Below, in pieces: positions 9,555-18,342 of a DNA stretch of 64,000 nt; within the stretch, counting starts at the first letter, position 1; each line of letters starts with the position of its first letter. Source of the stretch: an uncultured Marinococcus sp. (lineage in GTDB: Bacteria; Bacillota; Bacilli; Bacillales; Marinococcaceae); contig NZ_CANLSU010000001.1 in assembly GCF_947493875.1 (NCBI RefSeq), positions 434,001-498,000 on the forward strand, in the 5' to 3' direction. The position numbers and the translations under genes were made by a program. The notes beneath the pieces were generated by a model. That model had not been told where the DNA came from and made no database searches. It saw only the letters and a list, made by a program, of their open reading frames with translations.

Positions 9555-10414
9555 AAGCAGTCAGCGGTTTCTACTATGTAGACAGTGAAGAAGGGTATTT
9601 CCAGTGCCGGGGCCGCGGACTGTTCCGCAAACAGAAAATCAAACCGCTTGTAGGTGATTTTGTACGGTTTGAAGCAGAAAATCATACAGACGGATACGTA
9701 CTCGAAATTAAAGAACGCAGTAATGAACTGGTGCGCCCGCCGGTCGCAAACCTTGACCAGGCGCTGCTTATATTTTCCGCTGTCGAGCCCGATTTTTCCA
9801 CCTGGCTGCTCGACCGTTTTCTTGTGCACGTGGAAAACGAAGAAATACAGCCGGTGATTTTGGTGAGTAAATGGGATAAAGCAGACGAGGCAAAAAAAGA
9901 GACGCTGCGGGTTATTCAGAAGGATTATGAGCATATCGGCTATCCTTTTCACTTTTACTCGACGAAAACAGGCGAAGGCCTCGAGGAGGCAGCCGCTTAT
10001 TTCCCGGAGAAGTATTCTCTATTGTCCGGGCAGTCGGGAGTGGGGAAATCCTCGCTGTTGAACGCGGTAGCGCCTGACCTTGATCTTGAGACAGCGAACA
10101 TTTCCGGAGCGCTCGGGCGTGGAAAGCATACGACAAGGCATGTGGAGTTTCTGCGGGTGAATGATGGATGGGTGGCAGATACGCCAGGATTCAGCTCGCT
10201 TGATTTTGGCTCAATCACAGCTGAAGATCTTGATATCTGTTTTCCGGAAATGCGGGCAAGAATGCCTGACTGTAAGTTCCGCGGTTGCTCCCACAGGCAG
10301 GAGCCGGGCTGCGCCATACGGCTCGACGTGGAAGAAGGACGTATTCCGTCCCATCGCTATGAGCATTATAAACAGTTCCACGAAGAAATTTCATCCACTC
10401 CGAGGAGGTATTAA
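9533..10414 (+). CDS. rsgA: Small-ribosomal-subunit assembly GTPase RsgA
   Basis: 293 residues. Circularly permuted GTPase acting late in 30S maturation. An N-terminal OB fold ([13 protein letters not shown]) is followed by the G4 motif SKWDKAD, G1 GQSGVGKSS (166-174), G3 DTPGFSS and a C-terminal zinc knuckle Cx4CxHx5C (Cys247, Cys252, His254, Cys260). The ATG at 9533 lies inside the 3' end of prkC, with AAGGGGCGAAGG just upstream. The stop overlaps the rpe start. Confidence 0.95.
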   Translation: MATGRIVKAVSGFYYVDSEEGYFQCRGRGLFRKQKIKPLVGDFVRFEAENHTDGYVLEIKERSNELVRPPVANLDQALLIFSAVEPDFSTWLLDRFLVHVENEEIQPVILVSKWDKADEAKKETLRVIQKDYEHIGYPFHFYSTKTGEGLEEAAAYFPEKYSLLSGQSGVGKSSLLNAVAPDLDLETANISGALGRGKHTTRHVEFLRVNDGWVADTPGFSSLDFGSITAEDLDICFPEMRARMPDCKFRGCSHRQEPGCAIRLDVEEGRIPSHRYEHYKQFHEEISSTPRRY

Positions 10415-11061
10415 TGATGATAAAAATAGCGCCTTCTATCCTGTCAGCTGATTTTGCGGACTTGGGCCGGGCGGTGAAGGAAATTGACGAAGCCGGGGCG
10501 GATTACATACATATCGATGTCATGGACGGCCACTTCGTTCCGAACATCACGTTCGGGCTTCCGGTTATCGAAGCAATTCGCCCGTACAGTGATAAACCGT
10601 TTGACGTGCATTTAATGATTGAAAAACCGGAACGCTATATTGCAGATTTTGCCCGGGCGGGGGCCGACATCATTTCGGTGCATGTGGAAGCATGTCCCCA
10701 CGTGCACCGTACAATCCAGCAGATTAAAGAAGCCGGCTGCCGGGCGGGTGTAGTGTTAAACCCGGCAACACCGGTGGAAATGGTCACCCATATTTTGCCG
10801 GATGTGGATCTTGTGCTTTTAATGACTGTGAATCCGGGCTTTGGCGGCCAGGCGTTTATTCCAAACGTACTCGACAAAATCAGGGCAGTGAAAAAGGCGG
10901 CGGATGTCGTTAATCCGGAGCTCGAGATTGAAGTGGATGGCGGAGTCACCCGGGAAACAGCGAAAGATTGTCTTGAAGCCGGAGCAAATGTGCTTGTGTC
11001 GGGCTCGGCTCTATTCAGGCAGGAGGATAAAGCAAAGGCGATCAAAGAATTAAAACAGTAA
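10414..11061 (+). CDS. rpe: Ribulose-phosphate 3-epimerase
   Basis: 215 residues (214 from the second Met). TIM-barrel enzyme interconverting ribulose-5-P and xylulose-5-P in the pentose phosphate pathway. Family motifs: [22 protein letters not shown] (metal-binding His and Asp), [22 protein letters not shown] and [10 protein letters not shown]. Two tandem ATGs occur at 10414 and 10417 behind GAGGAGG (10402-10408). The second has the better spacing (8 bases) and gives [10 protein letters not shown]; the first overlaps the rsgA stop. A bidirectional terminator follows. Confidence 0.95.
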   Translation: MMIKIAPSILSADFADLGRAVKEIDEAGADYIHIDVMDGHFVPNITFGLPVIEAIRPYSDKPFDVHLMIEKPERYIADFARAGADIISVHVEACPHVHRTIQQIKEAGCRAGVVLNPATPVEMVTHILPDVDLVLLMTVNPGFGGQAFIPNVLDKIRAVKKAADVVNPELEIEVDGGVTRETAKDCLEAGANVLVSGSALFRQEDKAKAIKELKQ

Positions 11062-11095
11062 ATAATATTATTATGTAAACTGAAAAAACCTATAA

Positions 11096-11127
11096 AAAAA
11101 GCGGCGCTTTGGCCGCTTTTTGCTTTA
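11096..11127. terminator. Bidirectional terminator between rpe and rpmB
   Basis: AAAAAGCGGC (11096-11105) pairs perfectly with GCCGCTTTTT (11112-11121) around a six-base loop. A and T runs on the two sides let it end both rpe (+) and rpmB (-). Confidence 0.9.
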
Positions 11128-11313
11128 TACGCGTGTGACTTTACCGGATTTTAATGCTCTCGCGGAAACGTATACGCGTTTTGGCTTACCGTTTACAAGA
11201 ATACGGACTTTTTGCACGTTAGCTCCCCAACGGCGTTTCGTTGCATTGTTGGCGTGAGAACGGTTATTTCCAGCTTTAGGGCCTTTCCCTGTTACATAGC
11301 ACTTGCGGGACAT
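11125..11313 (-). CDS. rpmB: 50S ribosomal protein L28
   Basis: 62 residues, [20 protein letters not shown] at the N-terminus and [15 protein letters not shown] at the C-terminus, closely matching Bacillus L28. The start is the ATG at 11313, with AAGGAGGT (complement of 11321-11328) upstream; the longer frame to 11343 is not needed. It is the usual lone minus-strand gene at this point of Bacillales chromosomes, divergent from the Asp23-family gene. In B. subtilis thiN and spoVM lie between rpe and rpmB; here only 63 bases do. Confidence 0.96.
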   Translation of the reverse strand: MSRKCYVTGKGPKAGNNRSHANNATKRRWGANVQKVRILVNGKPKRVYVSARALKSGKVTRV

Positions 11314-11361
11314 ATGCGGCACCTCCTTATTAATATCAAACAAAATTACCCATACTCAAAT

Positions 11362-11390
11362 ATATTAGCACAGAGCCTGTACACACGCAA
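11362..11390 (-). promoter_or_regulatory. Probable sigma-A promoter of rpmB
   Basis: Read on the minus strand: TTGCGT (complement of 11385-11390), 17 bases, TAATAT (complement of 11362-11367). It lies about 50 bases before the rpmB start codon. Confidence 0.5.
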
Positions 11391-11525
11391 TGTTGATTCA
11401 CCAAAAATACAATTATGCTTTTCTTTTAAGGCAAACGTGGTTATAGTGATAATGGCAGAGTTTACTTTGAAAAGAAGCTGGATTGTCCGGGGATTGCGGG
11501 CGTCTGGAAAGGAAGGAAACGAGAC
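11391..11525 (+). other. Divergent intergenic region, upstream of the Asp23-family gene
   Basis: AT-rich leader between the rpmB promoter and the Asp23-family start. GATAAT at 11448-11453 is a possible -10 box for the plus strand, but its -35 (TTTAAG, 17 bases upstream) is poor. The ribosome site AAGGAAGG precedes the ATG at 11526. No spoVM-like small frame was seen. Confidence 0.35.
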
Positions 11526-11894
11526 ATGAGCTTCGAAATATATTCGTCAAACGGAACCATCGATATCACACTCGAAGTGCTTGCCACTGCTGTGGGAGCG
11601 GCAGCCATGGACTGCTACGGCATCGTAGGCATGGCGTCCAGAAAACATTTTAAGGACAATTTGTCGGAACTGCTGCGAAGAGAAAATTATTCCCGGGGAG
11701 TAGTTGTTCGGGAAGAGAACGATCTTATCTATATTGATATGTATATTATCGTAAGCTATGGTACGAAAATTTCTGAAGTGGCTCATAATGTGCAGCGGAA
11801 AGTAAAGTACCAGCTGCATAAAATGCTTGGGCTGGATGTGGCTGCTGTGAATGTATATGTGCAGGGTGTCCAGATTGAATCAGCCTTACCATAG
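11526..11894 (+). CDS. yloU: Asp23/Gls24-family envelope-stress protein (YloU)
   Basis: 122 residues. Asp23 domain over most of the length, with the typical start TIDITLEVLATAVGAAA, the GIVGMASR turn and a closing VNVYVQGV. Members are small, often membrane-associated proteins linked to cell-envelope or alkaline stress; the exact role of YloU is not known. It lies directly before the FakA-like yloV, as in B. subtilis. Only 27 bases separate the two, so they form one unit ended by the terminator at 13570. Confidence 0.9.
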   Translation: MSFEIYSSNGTIDITLEVLATAVGAAAMDCYGIVGMASRKHFKDNLSELLRRENYSRGVVVREENDLIYIDMYIIVSYGTKISEVAHNVQRKVKYQLHKMLGLDVAAVNVYVQGVQIESALP

Positions 11895-11921
11895 GAAGAG
11901 ACGGATGAAGGAGAGAGAAAA

Positions 11922-13571
11922 ATGGATCAATTAGTACGCGGTCCTGAGCTGGGAAGGATGCTGAAGCAGGGAGCTTCTGCACTGCAAAAACACAGCAAAG
12001 AGGTAGACGCAATGAATGTGTTTCCAGTTCCGGATGGGGATACAGGCACCAATATGAGCTTGACGATCCGCTCGGGCGTTGAGCAGCTCCAGGAGAACGA
12101 TCATGCCGGGGACACGGCCAAGCGTTTTTCCAAAGGGCTGCTGATGGGCGCGCGGGGGAACTCCGGCGTTATTTTGTCACAGCTGTTCCGCGGCTTTGCC
12201 AAATCGATGGAAAAAAAAGCTGAGCTGCGTACAGAAGACGTGGCAGAAGCTTTTGAGCAGGGAGTGGACGCTGCGTACCGGGCAGTAATGAAACCGGTGG
12301 AAGGAACAATCCTCACGGTGGCCAGGGAAGCTTCTCTGGCTATGAAAAATGAACATGATGCCGGCGGGCTTGGGCTTGAGGAGTGGATGAGGCGGTTTTT
12401 GAAAGCGGCAAAGGAAGCGCTTGCGTACACGCCGGAGCAGCTGCCGGTTCTAAAGGAGGTTGGTGTGGTTGACTCTGGTGGCCAGGGGCTTGTGTACATA
12501 TATGAAGGGATGCTGCACGCGCTCACCGGGGAGGAGGAGGAAGAAGGAGAATCCGCGCCTTCGCTCGACCAGCTTGTAAAGCTTGAGCACCATAAAGATC
12601 CGGCCGCCCATGGCGGAGCCGAAGCTATTACGTACGGCTACTGTACCGAAGTGATGGTCCGCTTTGCAGGCAGTGAACCCTCCTTTCAGGAAGAAGCCTT
12701 CCGGGAGGAGCTTTCGGCCCACGGGGATTCCCTTTTGGTGGTCTGCGATGAAGAGCTGCTGAAGGTTCATATTCACGCCGAAGAACCAGGGAAAATTCTG
12801 GAAAAATCCCAGCGTTACGGGGAACTGATTCATATAAAAATCGAAAATATGCGCGAACAGAACCGTGCCCTGCAGCAGCAGGGCCCCTCGGCCGGAGAAG
12901 AGGCCGTGTCCTTAGTGCCATACGGCTTTGTGACTGTGACAACCGGCGACGGGATAGCTGCGCTTTTTGAAAGCCTCGGAGTGCAGGAGGTCGTCCACGG
13001 CGGGCAGTCGATGAACCCGAGCACCGAAGACCTTCTCGAGGCAGTCAGCCGGGTGCAGGTGGAGCATGTGTTTTTACTGCCGAATAACGGCAACATTGTG
13101 ATGGCTGCCGAGCAGGCAGCAGACATCAGCGACAAGCAGGTAACGGTTATTCCAACCAAAACGGTTCCGCAGGGGCTTGCCGGGATGCTTGCATTTGATG
13201 ACACAAAAGACGCTGAGGCAAATAAAGAAGCAATGAAAGAAGCCACCCGGTACGTTAAATCCGGCCAGATCACCCACGCCGTCAGGGAAACAAGTATTGA
13301 CGGAAAGAAGATTCAGGAAGGCGATTTTATGGGCATCTGGGAAAAGGACATTGTTACTGTCCACCAGGAGATGAAACAGGCCTTTCAGGAGCTGCTTGCA
13401 CAGATGGTGGACAGCGATAGTGAAATTATTACGCTGATCAGTGGAGAAGATGTGAGCGAAAAGCAGGCGGATGAACTTGCCGCAGAGATTGAGCAGGCGT
13501 ACCCTGATCTGGAAATAGAAACACATACAGGCGGACAGCCGCTGTACCAGTATATCGTTTCCGTAGAATAA
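11922..13571 (+). CDS. yloV: FakA-like / dihydroxyacetone kinase-type protein (YloV)
   Basis: 549 residues. The N-terminal DhaL (Dak2) domain (about 1-200) carries the nucleotide/Mg motif NVFPVPDGDTGTNMS (about 30-44) and GARGNSGVILSQLFRG. A central domain and a C-terminal DegV-related domain (about 330-549, with LLPNNGNI and VIPTKTVPQG) complete the FakA architecture. FakA proteins phosphorylate fatty acids held by a FakB partner; no fakB is in this window. The sdaAB-sdaAA genes that follow yloV in B. subtilis are absent. The stop is embedded in the terminator stem. Confidence 0.88.
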   Translation: MDQLVRGPELGRMLKQGASALQKHSKEVDAMNVFPVPDGDTGTNMSLTIRSGVEQLQENDHAGDTAKRFSKGLLMGARGNSGVILSQLFRGFAKSMEKKAELRTEDVAEAFEQGVDAAYRAVMKPVEGTILTVAREASLAMKNEHDAGGLGLEEWMRRFLKAAKEALAYTPEQLPVLKEVGVVDSGGQGLVYIYEGMLHALTGEEEEEGESAPSLDQLVKLEHHKDPAAHGGAEAITYGYCTEVMVRFAGSEPSFQEEAFREELSAHGDSLLVVCDEELLKVHIHAEEPGKILEKSQRYGELIHIKIENMREQNRALQQQGPSAGEEAVSLVPYGFVTVTTGDGIAALFESLGVQEVVHGGQSMNPSTEDLLEAVSRVQVEHVFLLPNNGNIVMAAEQAADISDKQVTVIPTKTVPQGLAGMLAFDDTKDAEANKEAMKEATRYVKSGQITHAVRETSIDGKKIQEGDFMGIWEKDIVTVHQEMKQAFQELLAQMVDSDSEIITLISGEDVSEKQADELAAEIEQAYPDLEIETHTGGQPLYQYIVSVE

Positions 13572-13596
13572 GCTGCCCCGGGCGGCTTATTTTTTT
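13570..13596 (+). terminator. Terminator after yloV
   Basis: An eight-pair stem, AAGCTGCC / GGCGGCTT with one G-T pair and a CCG loop, is followed by ATTTTTTT. It begins at the yloV stop codon. Confidence 0.85.
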
Positions 13597-13618
13597 GTAT
13601 AACGCGCAGCAGTACCTC

Positions 13619-13647
13619 TTTCGCGCGAAAAAGGAAACGTATATAAT
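13619..13647 (+). promoter_or_regulatory. Possible promoter of recG
   Basis: A perfect TATAAT at 13642-13647 lies 57 bases before the recG ATG. The -35 region near 13619-13624 (TTTCGC) is weak. Confidence 0.45.
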
Positions 13648-13703
13648 GAAAGGTGAACAACCGTTCGTATAATACAGCAAAAGCAGGAAGGAAGGGACGG
13701 TTT

Positions 13704-15749
13704 ATGACTTCGACGCTTCAATCACCGGTCTCTGACTTAAAAGGTGTAGGAGAAGAAAAACAGCGGGAGCTCGAACAGCTTGGTATTACAACGATTGACG
13801 ACCTGCTTCATCATTTTCCTTATCGATATGAAAACCACGAAGTGGTTCCTATAGAAGAATTAAAGCATCAGGAAAAAGTCACAATTACCGGCGAGGTGCA
13901 GTCGGAGCCGTCCGTGCGTTTTTTCGGCCAAAAAAAGTCCCGGATGACCGTGCGGATATTAATTGATCATTTACTGGTGACAGCCGTGTTTTTTAACCGT
14001 GCGTTTTTAAAAAAGCAGATAGAAGTCGGCAGGCAGGTGACTATTACCGGGAAATGGGACAAGCATCGTCTCACCATATCAGTGCAGGATTTTCGGGCCG
14101 GAGCCCCCGACCCGGCAAAGCAGCTCGAACCAATCTACAGCGTGACCGGCAGTCTGACGGTCAAGCAGATGCAGCGCATGCAGGCAGAGGCCGTAAAATA
14201 CGTTTTTCAGACAGTTCCCGAGAATCTGCCTGAAGAAATCCGCGAAAGGTACCGTCTGCCGGGCAAGCCCGAAACATTCCAGGCGCTTCATCAGCCAGAG
14301 AGCCGGGAGCAGCTGAAGCATGCAAGAAGACGCTACGTTTATGAAGAACTGCTGTTTTTTCAGCTGAAAATGCAGATGTTTAAACGAATGGAGCGCCAGT
14401 CTGCCTCGTCGCAGCCGTTTGTGTATGATGTGGAGGCGACGGCGGATTTTGAAAAGCAGCTGCCGTTTCCACTCACGAATGCGCAAAAAAGGGTAGTGCA
14501 GGAAATCCTTGAGGATATTGAGGCTCCCATTCGGATGAACCGGCTTTTGCAGGGGGATGTGGGCTCCGGAAAAACGGTGGTGGCCTCCATTGCCATGCAG
14601 GCCGTGTTTACCGGAAACGCCCAGTCTGCCCTGATGGTGCCTACAGAAATTCTTGCCGAGCAGCACTATGACTCTCTTCAGGAGCTGTTTGCCGGGACGG
14701 ATGTGACTGTGGGACTGCTGACCGGTTCCATGCGCCAGAAGGAAAAGCGGAACGCCTACGAGCGAATTACCGACGGCACCATCGACATTATTATCGGCAC
14801 CCATGCCCTTATCCAGGAGCCGGTGCAGTTTCACAACCTGAAGCTTGTCATCACCGATGAGCAGCACCGGTTCGGAGTCGGCCAGCGCCGGATCCTGAAA
14901 GAAAAGGGAGAGGACCCCGATGTGTTGTTCATGACTGCAACCCCGATCCCCCGGACCCTTGCGATCAGCGTCTACGGGGATATGGACGTGTCGGTGATTG
15001 ACGAAATGCCGCCGGGACGGAAGCCGATTGAAACCTACTGGGCGAAGCCGCAGATGCTTGAGCGGGTGCTTCGTTTTGTGCAAAAAGAAATCGATCAGGG
15101 ACGGCAGGCTTATGTGATCTGTCCGCTCATTGAAGAGTCAGAGGCACTCGACGTACAGAACGCGATAGATGTACATGCCCAGCTGATGCAATTTTTCCCG
15201 CAGTACCGTGTCGGCCTCATGCACGGGCGGCTCCCCGCAGAGGAAAAGGAAGACGTCATGCAGCGGTTTGCCGGCCATGAGCTTGATATTCTCGTTTCGA
15301 CGACGGTCGTGGAGGTCGGCGTGAACGTGCAGAACGCCACGATGATGGTTATTTACGATGCAGAGCGCTTCGGGCTCTCCCAGCTGCACCAGCTGCGGGG
15401 CCGGGTTGGCCGTGGAGAGCACCAGTCCTACTGCGTTCTGTTGGCCGACCCGAAATCAGAAACCGGCCAGGAGCGGATGAATATCATGCAGGAAACGGAG
15501 GATGGATTTGTTCTTTCGGAAAAAGACCTGGAGCTGCGCGGGCCGGGAGACTTTTTTGGGAAAAAGCAGAGCGGACTGCCTGAATTTAAAATTGCGGACG
15601 TGGTGCATGACTTTAAAGCGCTCGAAACCGCCCGGGACGACGCGGCGAAGCTGATCCGCAGCGAGGTGTTCTGGAAGGATGAAAAATACCGGGCTCTCCG
15701 GGAATATCTTGAAGAGGCCGGAGCCTTTCAAAAAGATAAACTGGATTAG
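13704..15749 (+). CDS. recG: ATP-dependent DNA helicase RecG
   Basis: 681 residues from the ATG at 13704, preceded by GAAGGAAGGGACGG; the longer frame to 13653 is not supported. It remodels stalled forks and branch-migrates Holliday junctions. The N-terminal wedge/OB domain (about 1-240, starting SPVSDLKGVGEEK) is followed by a superfamily 2 helicase core with Walker A GDVGSGKTVVA (about 284-294), DEQHRFG as the DExH box, TATPIPRTLA and LRGRVGRG. It appears to be transcribed on its own: terminators or promoters lie on both sides. Confidence 0.96.
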   Translation: MTSTLQSPVSDLKGVGEEKQRELEQLGITTIDDLLHHFPYRYENHEVVPIEELKHQEKVTITGEVQSEPSVRFFGQKKSRMTVRILIDHLLVTAVFFNRAFLKKQIEVGRQVTITGKWDKHRLTISVQDFRAGAPDPAKQLEPIYSVTGSLTVKQMQRMQAEAVKYVFQTVPENLPEEIRERYRLPGKPETFQALHQPESREQLKHARRRYVYEELLFFQLKMQMFKRMERQSASSQPFVYDVEATADFEKQLPFPLTNAQKRVVQEILEDIEAPIRMNRLLQGDVGSGKTVVASIAMQAVFTGNAQSALMVPTEILAEQHYDSLQELFAGTDVTVGLLTGSMRQKEKRNAYERITDGTIDIIIGTHALIQEPVQFHNLKLVITDEQHRFGVGQRRILKEKGEDPDVLFMTATPIPRTLAISVYGDMDVSVIDEMPPGRKPIETYWAKPQMLERVLRFVQKEIDQGRQAYVICPLIEESEALDVQNAIDVHAQLMQFFPQYRVGLMHGRLPAEEKEDVMQRFAGHELDILVSTTVVEVGVNVQNATMMVIYDAERFGLSQLHQLRGRVGRGEHQSYCVLLADPKSETGQERMNIMQETEDGFVLSEKDLELRGPGDFFGKKQSGLPEFKIADVVHDFKALETARDDAAKLIRSEVFWKDEKYRALREYLEEAGAFQKDKLD

Positions 15750-15752
15750 TGG

Positions 15753-15781
15753 TTGAAATGAAAGAAATCGGTCTATATACT
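15753..15781 (+). promoter_or_regulatory. Sigma-A promoter of the fapR operon
   Basis: TTGAAA (15753-15758), 17 bases, TATACT (15776-15781). A near-consensus promoter starting just after the recG stop. The expected transcription start, about 15788, falls inside the FapR operator candidate. Confidence 0.8.
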
Positions 15782-15785
15782 ACTA

Positions 15786-15802
15786 TTAGTACCTACTCAT
15801 AG
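15786..15802 (+). promoter_or_regulatory. Candidate FapR operator
   Basis: TTAGTACCTACTCATAG: the left half TTAGTACC matches the known FapR box (TTAGTACC-N-GGTACTAA type) perfectly, while the right half is degenerate. It sits at the predicted transcription start of fapR, as expected for autoregulation relieved by malonyl-CoA. Confidence 0.6.
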
Positions 15803-15817
15803 AAGTGGATGATTATT

Positions 15818-16390
15818 ATGGCCCGAAAAAACAAAAAGGCAAGACAGGAAGAGCTTCAGAGTGTCATTGCCTCTAATCCCTTTATTACCGATGAAGCACT
15901 TGCCCGGTCGTTTCAGGTGAGCGTTCAGACAGTCCGCCTGGACCGTCTGGAGCTCTCGATCCCGGAGCACCGGGAAAGAATCAAGCACGTAGCCAAGGAA
16001 AGGCTTGACGAAGTCAAGGCGCTGCCGATCGAAGAAGTGATTGGAGAGGTTATTGATCTCCATCTGGACCACGAGGCGATCAGCATGCTTGAAATTACGG
16101 AGGACCACGTATTCTCAAGGAACGGCATTGCCCGTGGGCATTACCTGTTTGCGCAGGCGAATTCCCTGGCTGTAGCCGTGATCAACGATGAACTGGCGCT
16201 TACGATGCGCTCGTCCCTTGAATTTAACCGGCAGGTGCTTCTGGGAGAACGAATTATTGCCAAAGCGGTCGTCACTAAAAAGACCGAAAGAAAAACATAT
16301 GTTACGGTAACAAGCCGCGTGCAGGGGGAAGAAGTGTTTCAGGGCGATTTCGTCATGTACCGTTCCCACGCTGCTTCGGTGAGCGAATAA
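15818..16390 (+). CDS. fapR: Malonyl-CoA-responsive repressor of lipid synthesis FapR
   Basis: 190 residues. N-terminal DeoR-like helix-turn-helix (about 23-45, [19 protein letters not shown]) joined by a helix to a C-terminal hot-dog domain (about 75-190) that binds malonyl-CoA or malonyl-ACP. It represses fatty-acid and phospholipid genes. Of the two ATGs (15809 and 15818), the second has a usable site (AGAAGTGG, 15801-15808) and matches the B. subtilis N-terminus. It heads plsX-fabD-fabG, its known regulon. Confidence 0.95.
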   Translation: MARKNKKARQEELQSVIASNPFITDEALARSFQVSVQTVRLDRLELSIPEHRERIKHVAKERLDEVKALPIEEVIGEVIDLHLDHEAISMLEITEDHVFSRNGIARGHYLFAQANSLAVAVINDELALTMRSSLEFNRQVLLGERIIAKAVVTKKTERKTYVTVTSRVQGEEVFQGDFVMYRSHAASVSE

Positions 16391-16402
16391 GGAGACTAAA
16401 AA

Positions 16403-17383
16403 ATGAGAATTGTAGTCGATGCAATGGGCGGCGATCATTCTCCTAAAGCCCAGGTGGCTGGAGCAATGGCTGCTGTTCAAGCTTTTAAAGATATTGAGAT
16501 TACACTGGTGGGCTCTGAGCCTCAAATAAAAAAACATTTGTCCAAGACAGAACGTATTGATATTTTGCATACCGATGAAGTGATTGACGGGGACGAGTCC
16601 CCGACTAAAGCCATTCGTCGCAAAAAGCAGTCCTCGATGGTTCTTTCCGTGCAGGAAGTGAAAGAGGGCCGGGCAGCAGCAGGTATTTCGTGCGGCAACA
16701 CCGGAGCTTTTATGACAGCGGGTCTTCTGCATATTGGCAGAATACAAGGCGTGGAGCGGCCGGCACTTGCCCCGACGCTCCCGACGGTCGACGGCACGGG
16801 CTTTTTGCTGCTTGATGCGGGCGCCAATATGGATGCAAAAGCAACTCATCTGTACCAGCACGCGATTTTAGGCAGTACATATATGCAGCTGGTACGGGGG
16901 ATTGAAAACCCTCGGGTGGGTCTTGTTAATATTGGCACGGAAAAGGGCAAGGGCAATAATTTAATGAAGGAAACGTACGAGATGCTCGAGCATGCTCCGG
17001 TTAATTTCGTCGGAAATGTGGAATCGAGGGATCTGCTGGACGGCGTCTGTGACGTAGCGGTCTGCGACGGTTTTTCCGGAAACCTTGTGCTGAAATCCAT
17101 CGAAGGCACCGCGTCCACACTGTTTTCCCTGTTGAAAAAAGAATTTATGGCAAGCCTGCGGACAAAGCTTGCTGCTGCCATGATGAAAACAGGGCTGATG
17201 CATTTGCGCGAGAAAATGAATTACTCCCATCACGGCGGCGCTACGCTCGTGGGACTTCAGGCACCGCTGATTAAGTGCCACGGCTCGTCCGACCATGTAT
17301 CCGTCTATCACTCGATCCGCCAGGCCCGGCAGATGGCCGAGGAAAACGTGACACACCTCATGCAGCAGCATTTAGAAGAGTAG
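16403..17383 (+). CDS. plsX: Phosphate acyltransferase PlsX
   Basis: 326 residues. Peripheral membrane enzyme converting acyl-ACP and phosphate to acyl-phosphate, the donor used by PlsY in phosphatidic acid synthesis. Family motifs: start RIVVDAMGGDHSPKA, GDESPTKAIR, ISCGNTGAFMTAGL, GANMDAK, VGLVNIGTEKGKGN and CDGFSGNLVLK. AAGGAGA stands before the ATG. It sits 12 bases after fapR and 11 bases before fabD in the lipid operon. Confidence 0.96.
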   Translation: MRIVVDAMGGDHSPKAQVAGAMAAVQAFKDIEITLVGSEPQIKKHLSKTERIDILHTDEVIDGDESPTKAIRRKKQSSMVLSVQEVKEGRAAAGISCGNTGAFMTAGLLHIGRIQGVERPALAPTLPTVDGTGFLLLDAGANMDAKATHLYQHAILGSTYMQLVRGIENPRVGLVNIGTEKGKGNNLMKETYEMLEHAPVNFVGNVESRDLLDGVCDVAVCDGFSGNLVLKSIEGTASTLFSLLKKEFMASLRTKLAAAMMKTGLMHLREKMNYSHHGGATLVGLQAPLIKCHGSSDHVSVYHSIRQARQMAEENVTHLMQQHLEE

Positions 17384-17394
17384 GAGGCATCGCA

Positions 17395-18342
17395 ATGGGA
17401 AAAACGGCTTTTATCTTTCCCGGACAGGGATCCCAGTTTGTTGGAATGGGAAAAGAGTTATATGACAACGCTCCAACGGCCCGTACGGTATTTCAGCAAG
17501 CGGATGAAGCGCTTGGATACAGTTTGACCGACATTATGTTTAACGGCCCGGAAGAAACATTAACCCAGACGGAGTACACCCAGCCGGCGCTGCTCACGAT
17601 GAGCTCCGCCCTTCATGCGCTTGTGGAGGAACGCGGCGTGCAGGCTGATTATACCGCCGGCCACAGCCTCGGGGAATATTCGGCGCTTGTGGCTAATGGC
17701 GCACTCAAATTCGCAGACGCTGCTTCAATTGTGGCCAAACGCGGAAAATGGATGGCTGAGGCAGACCCCGACGGTAAAGGGACCATGGCTGCCGTCATGG
17801 GCATGGAGCGTGAAGATCTGCAGGAGCTTGCGGATGAAGCGACAGAAGCAGCGGATAAAGTACAGCTGGCCAACCTGAATGCTCCCGGGCAGATTGTTAT
17901 CTCCGGGAGCCGGGAAGGCGTGCGTTATGTGGAGGAGCACGCCCCGGACCGCGGAGCGAAAAAAGTAGTGCCGCTGCAGGTTAGCGGTCCGTTTCACTCC
18001 TCATTTATGAAGCCGGCGGAGGAAAAGCTGGCAGAGGCGCTGCAAAACGTTGAGATCCGCGGTCCGCGCCGCCCGCTCATAGCGAATGTGGATGCCAAGG
18101 AAACCTCGGACCCATCCGCCATCCGTCAGCAGCTGATTGCCCAGGTCACCTCTCCGGTTCACTGGGAAGACTCGGTGCGCCGCCTGATTGACCTTGGAGT
18201 AACAGAATTTGTGGAAATTGGCCCTGGCAACGTCCTGAGCGGAATGATCCGGAGAATTCAGCGCCGCGGCCTGGATGTACATGCCGTACAGGACGAAGCA
18301 TCGCTGGATAAATGGCTTGAAAAAAGGAGTGCATCGTCATGA
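17395..18342 (+). CDS. fabD: Malonyl-CoA:ACP transacylase
   Basis: 315 residues from the ATG at 17395, preceded by GTAGGAGGC; the in-frame extension back to 17275 overlaps plsX and is rejected. It loads malonyl onto ACP for fatty-acid elongation. The oxyanion motif [12 protein letters not shown] is at the N-terminus, the catalytic Ser91 in GHSLGEYSA, and the catalytic His in the GPFHS segment. The stop overlaps the fabG start (ATGA). Confidence 0.96.
   Translation: MGKTAFIFPGQGSQFVGMGKELYDNAPTARTVFQQADEALGYSLTDIMFNGPEETLTQTEYTQPALLTMSSALHALVEERGVQADYTAGHSLGEYSALVANGALKFADAASIVAKRGKWMAEADPDGKGTMAAVMGMEREDLQELADEATEAADKVQLANLNAPGQIVISGSREGVRYVEEHAPDRGAKKVVPLQVSGPFHSSFMKPAEEKLAEALQNVEIRGPRRPLIANVDAKETSDPSAIRQQLIAQVTSPVHWEDSVRRLIDLGVTEFVEIGPGNVLSGMIRRIQRRGLDVHAVQDEASLDKWLEKRSASS

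Noticed and set aside
11391-11525. Possible hidden spoVM or other small gene
   Set aside because: No frame resembling the SpoVM amphipathic helix with a ribosome site is seen on either strand of the gap.
14079-15083. Long minus-strand open frame (334 codons) within recG
   Set aside because: It is antisense to a fully recognisable helicase, has no ribosome site or family match, and its composition (rich in His, Leu and Arg) is what the reverse frame of GC-rich coding DNA gives.
16115-16861. Minus-strand open frame (248 codons) across fapR and plsX
   Set aside because: Both sense genes are intact and conserved; the antisense frame has no recognisable domain.
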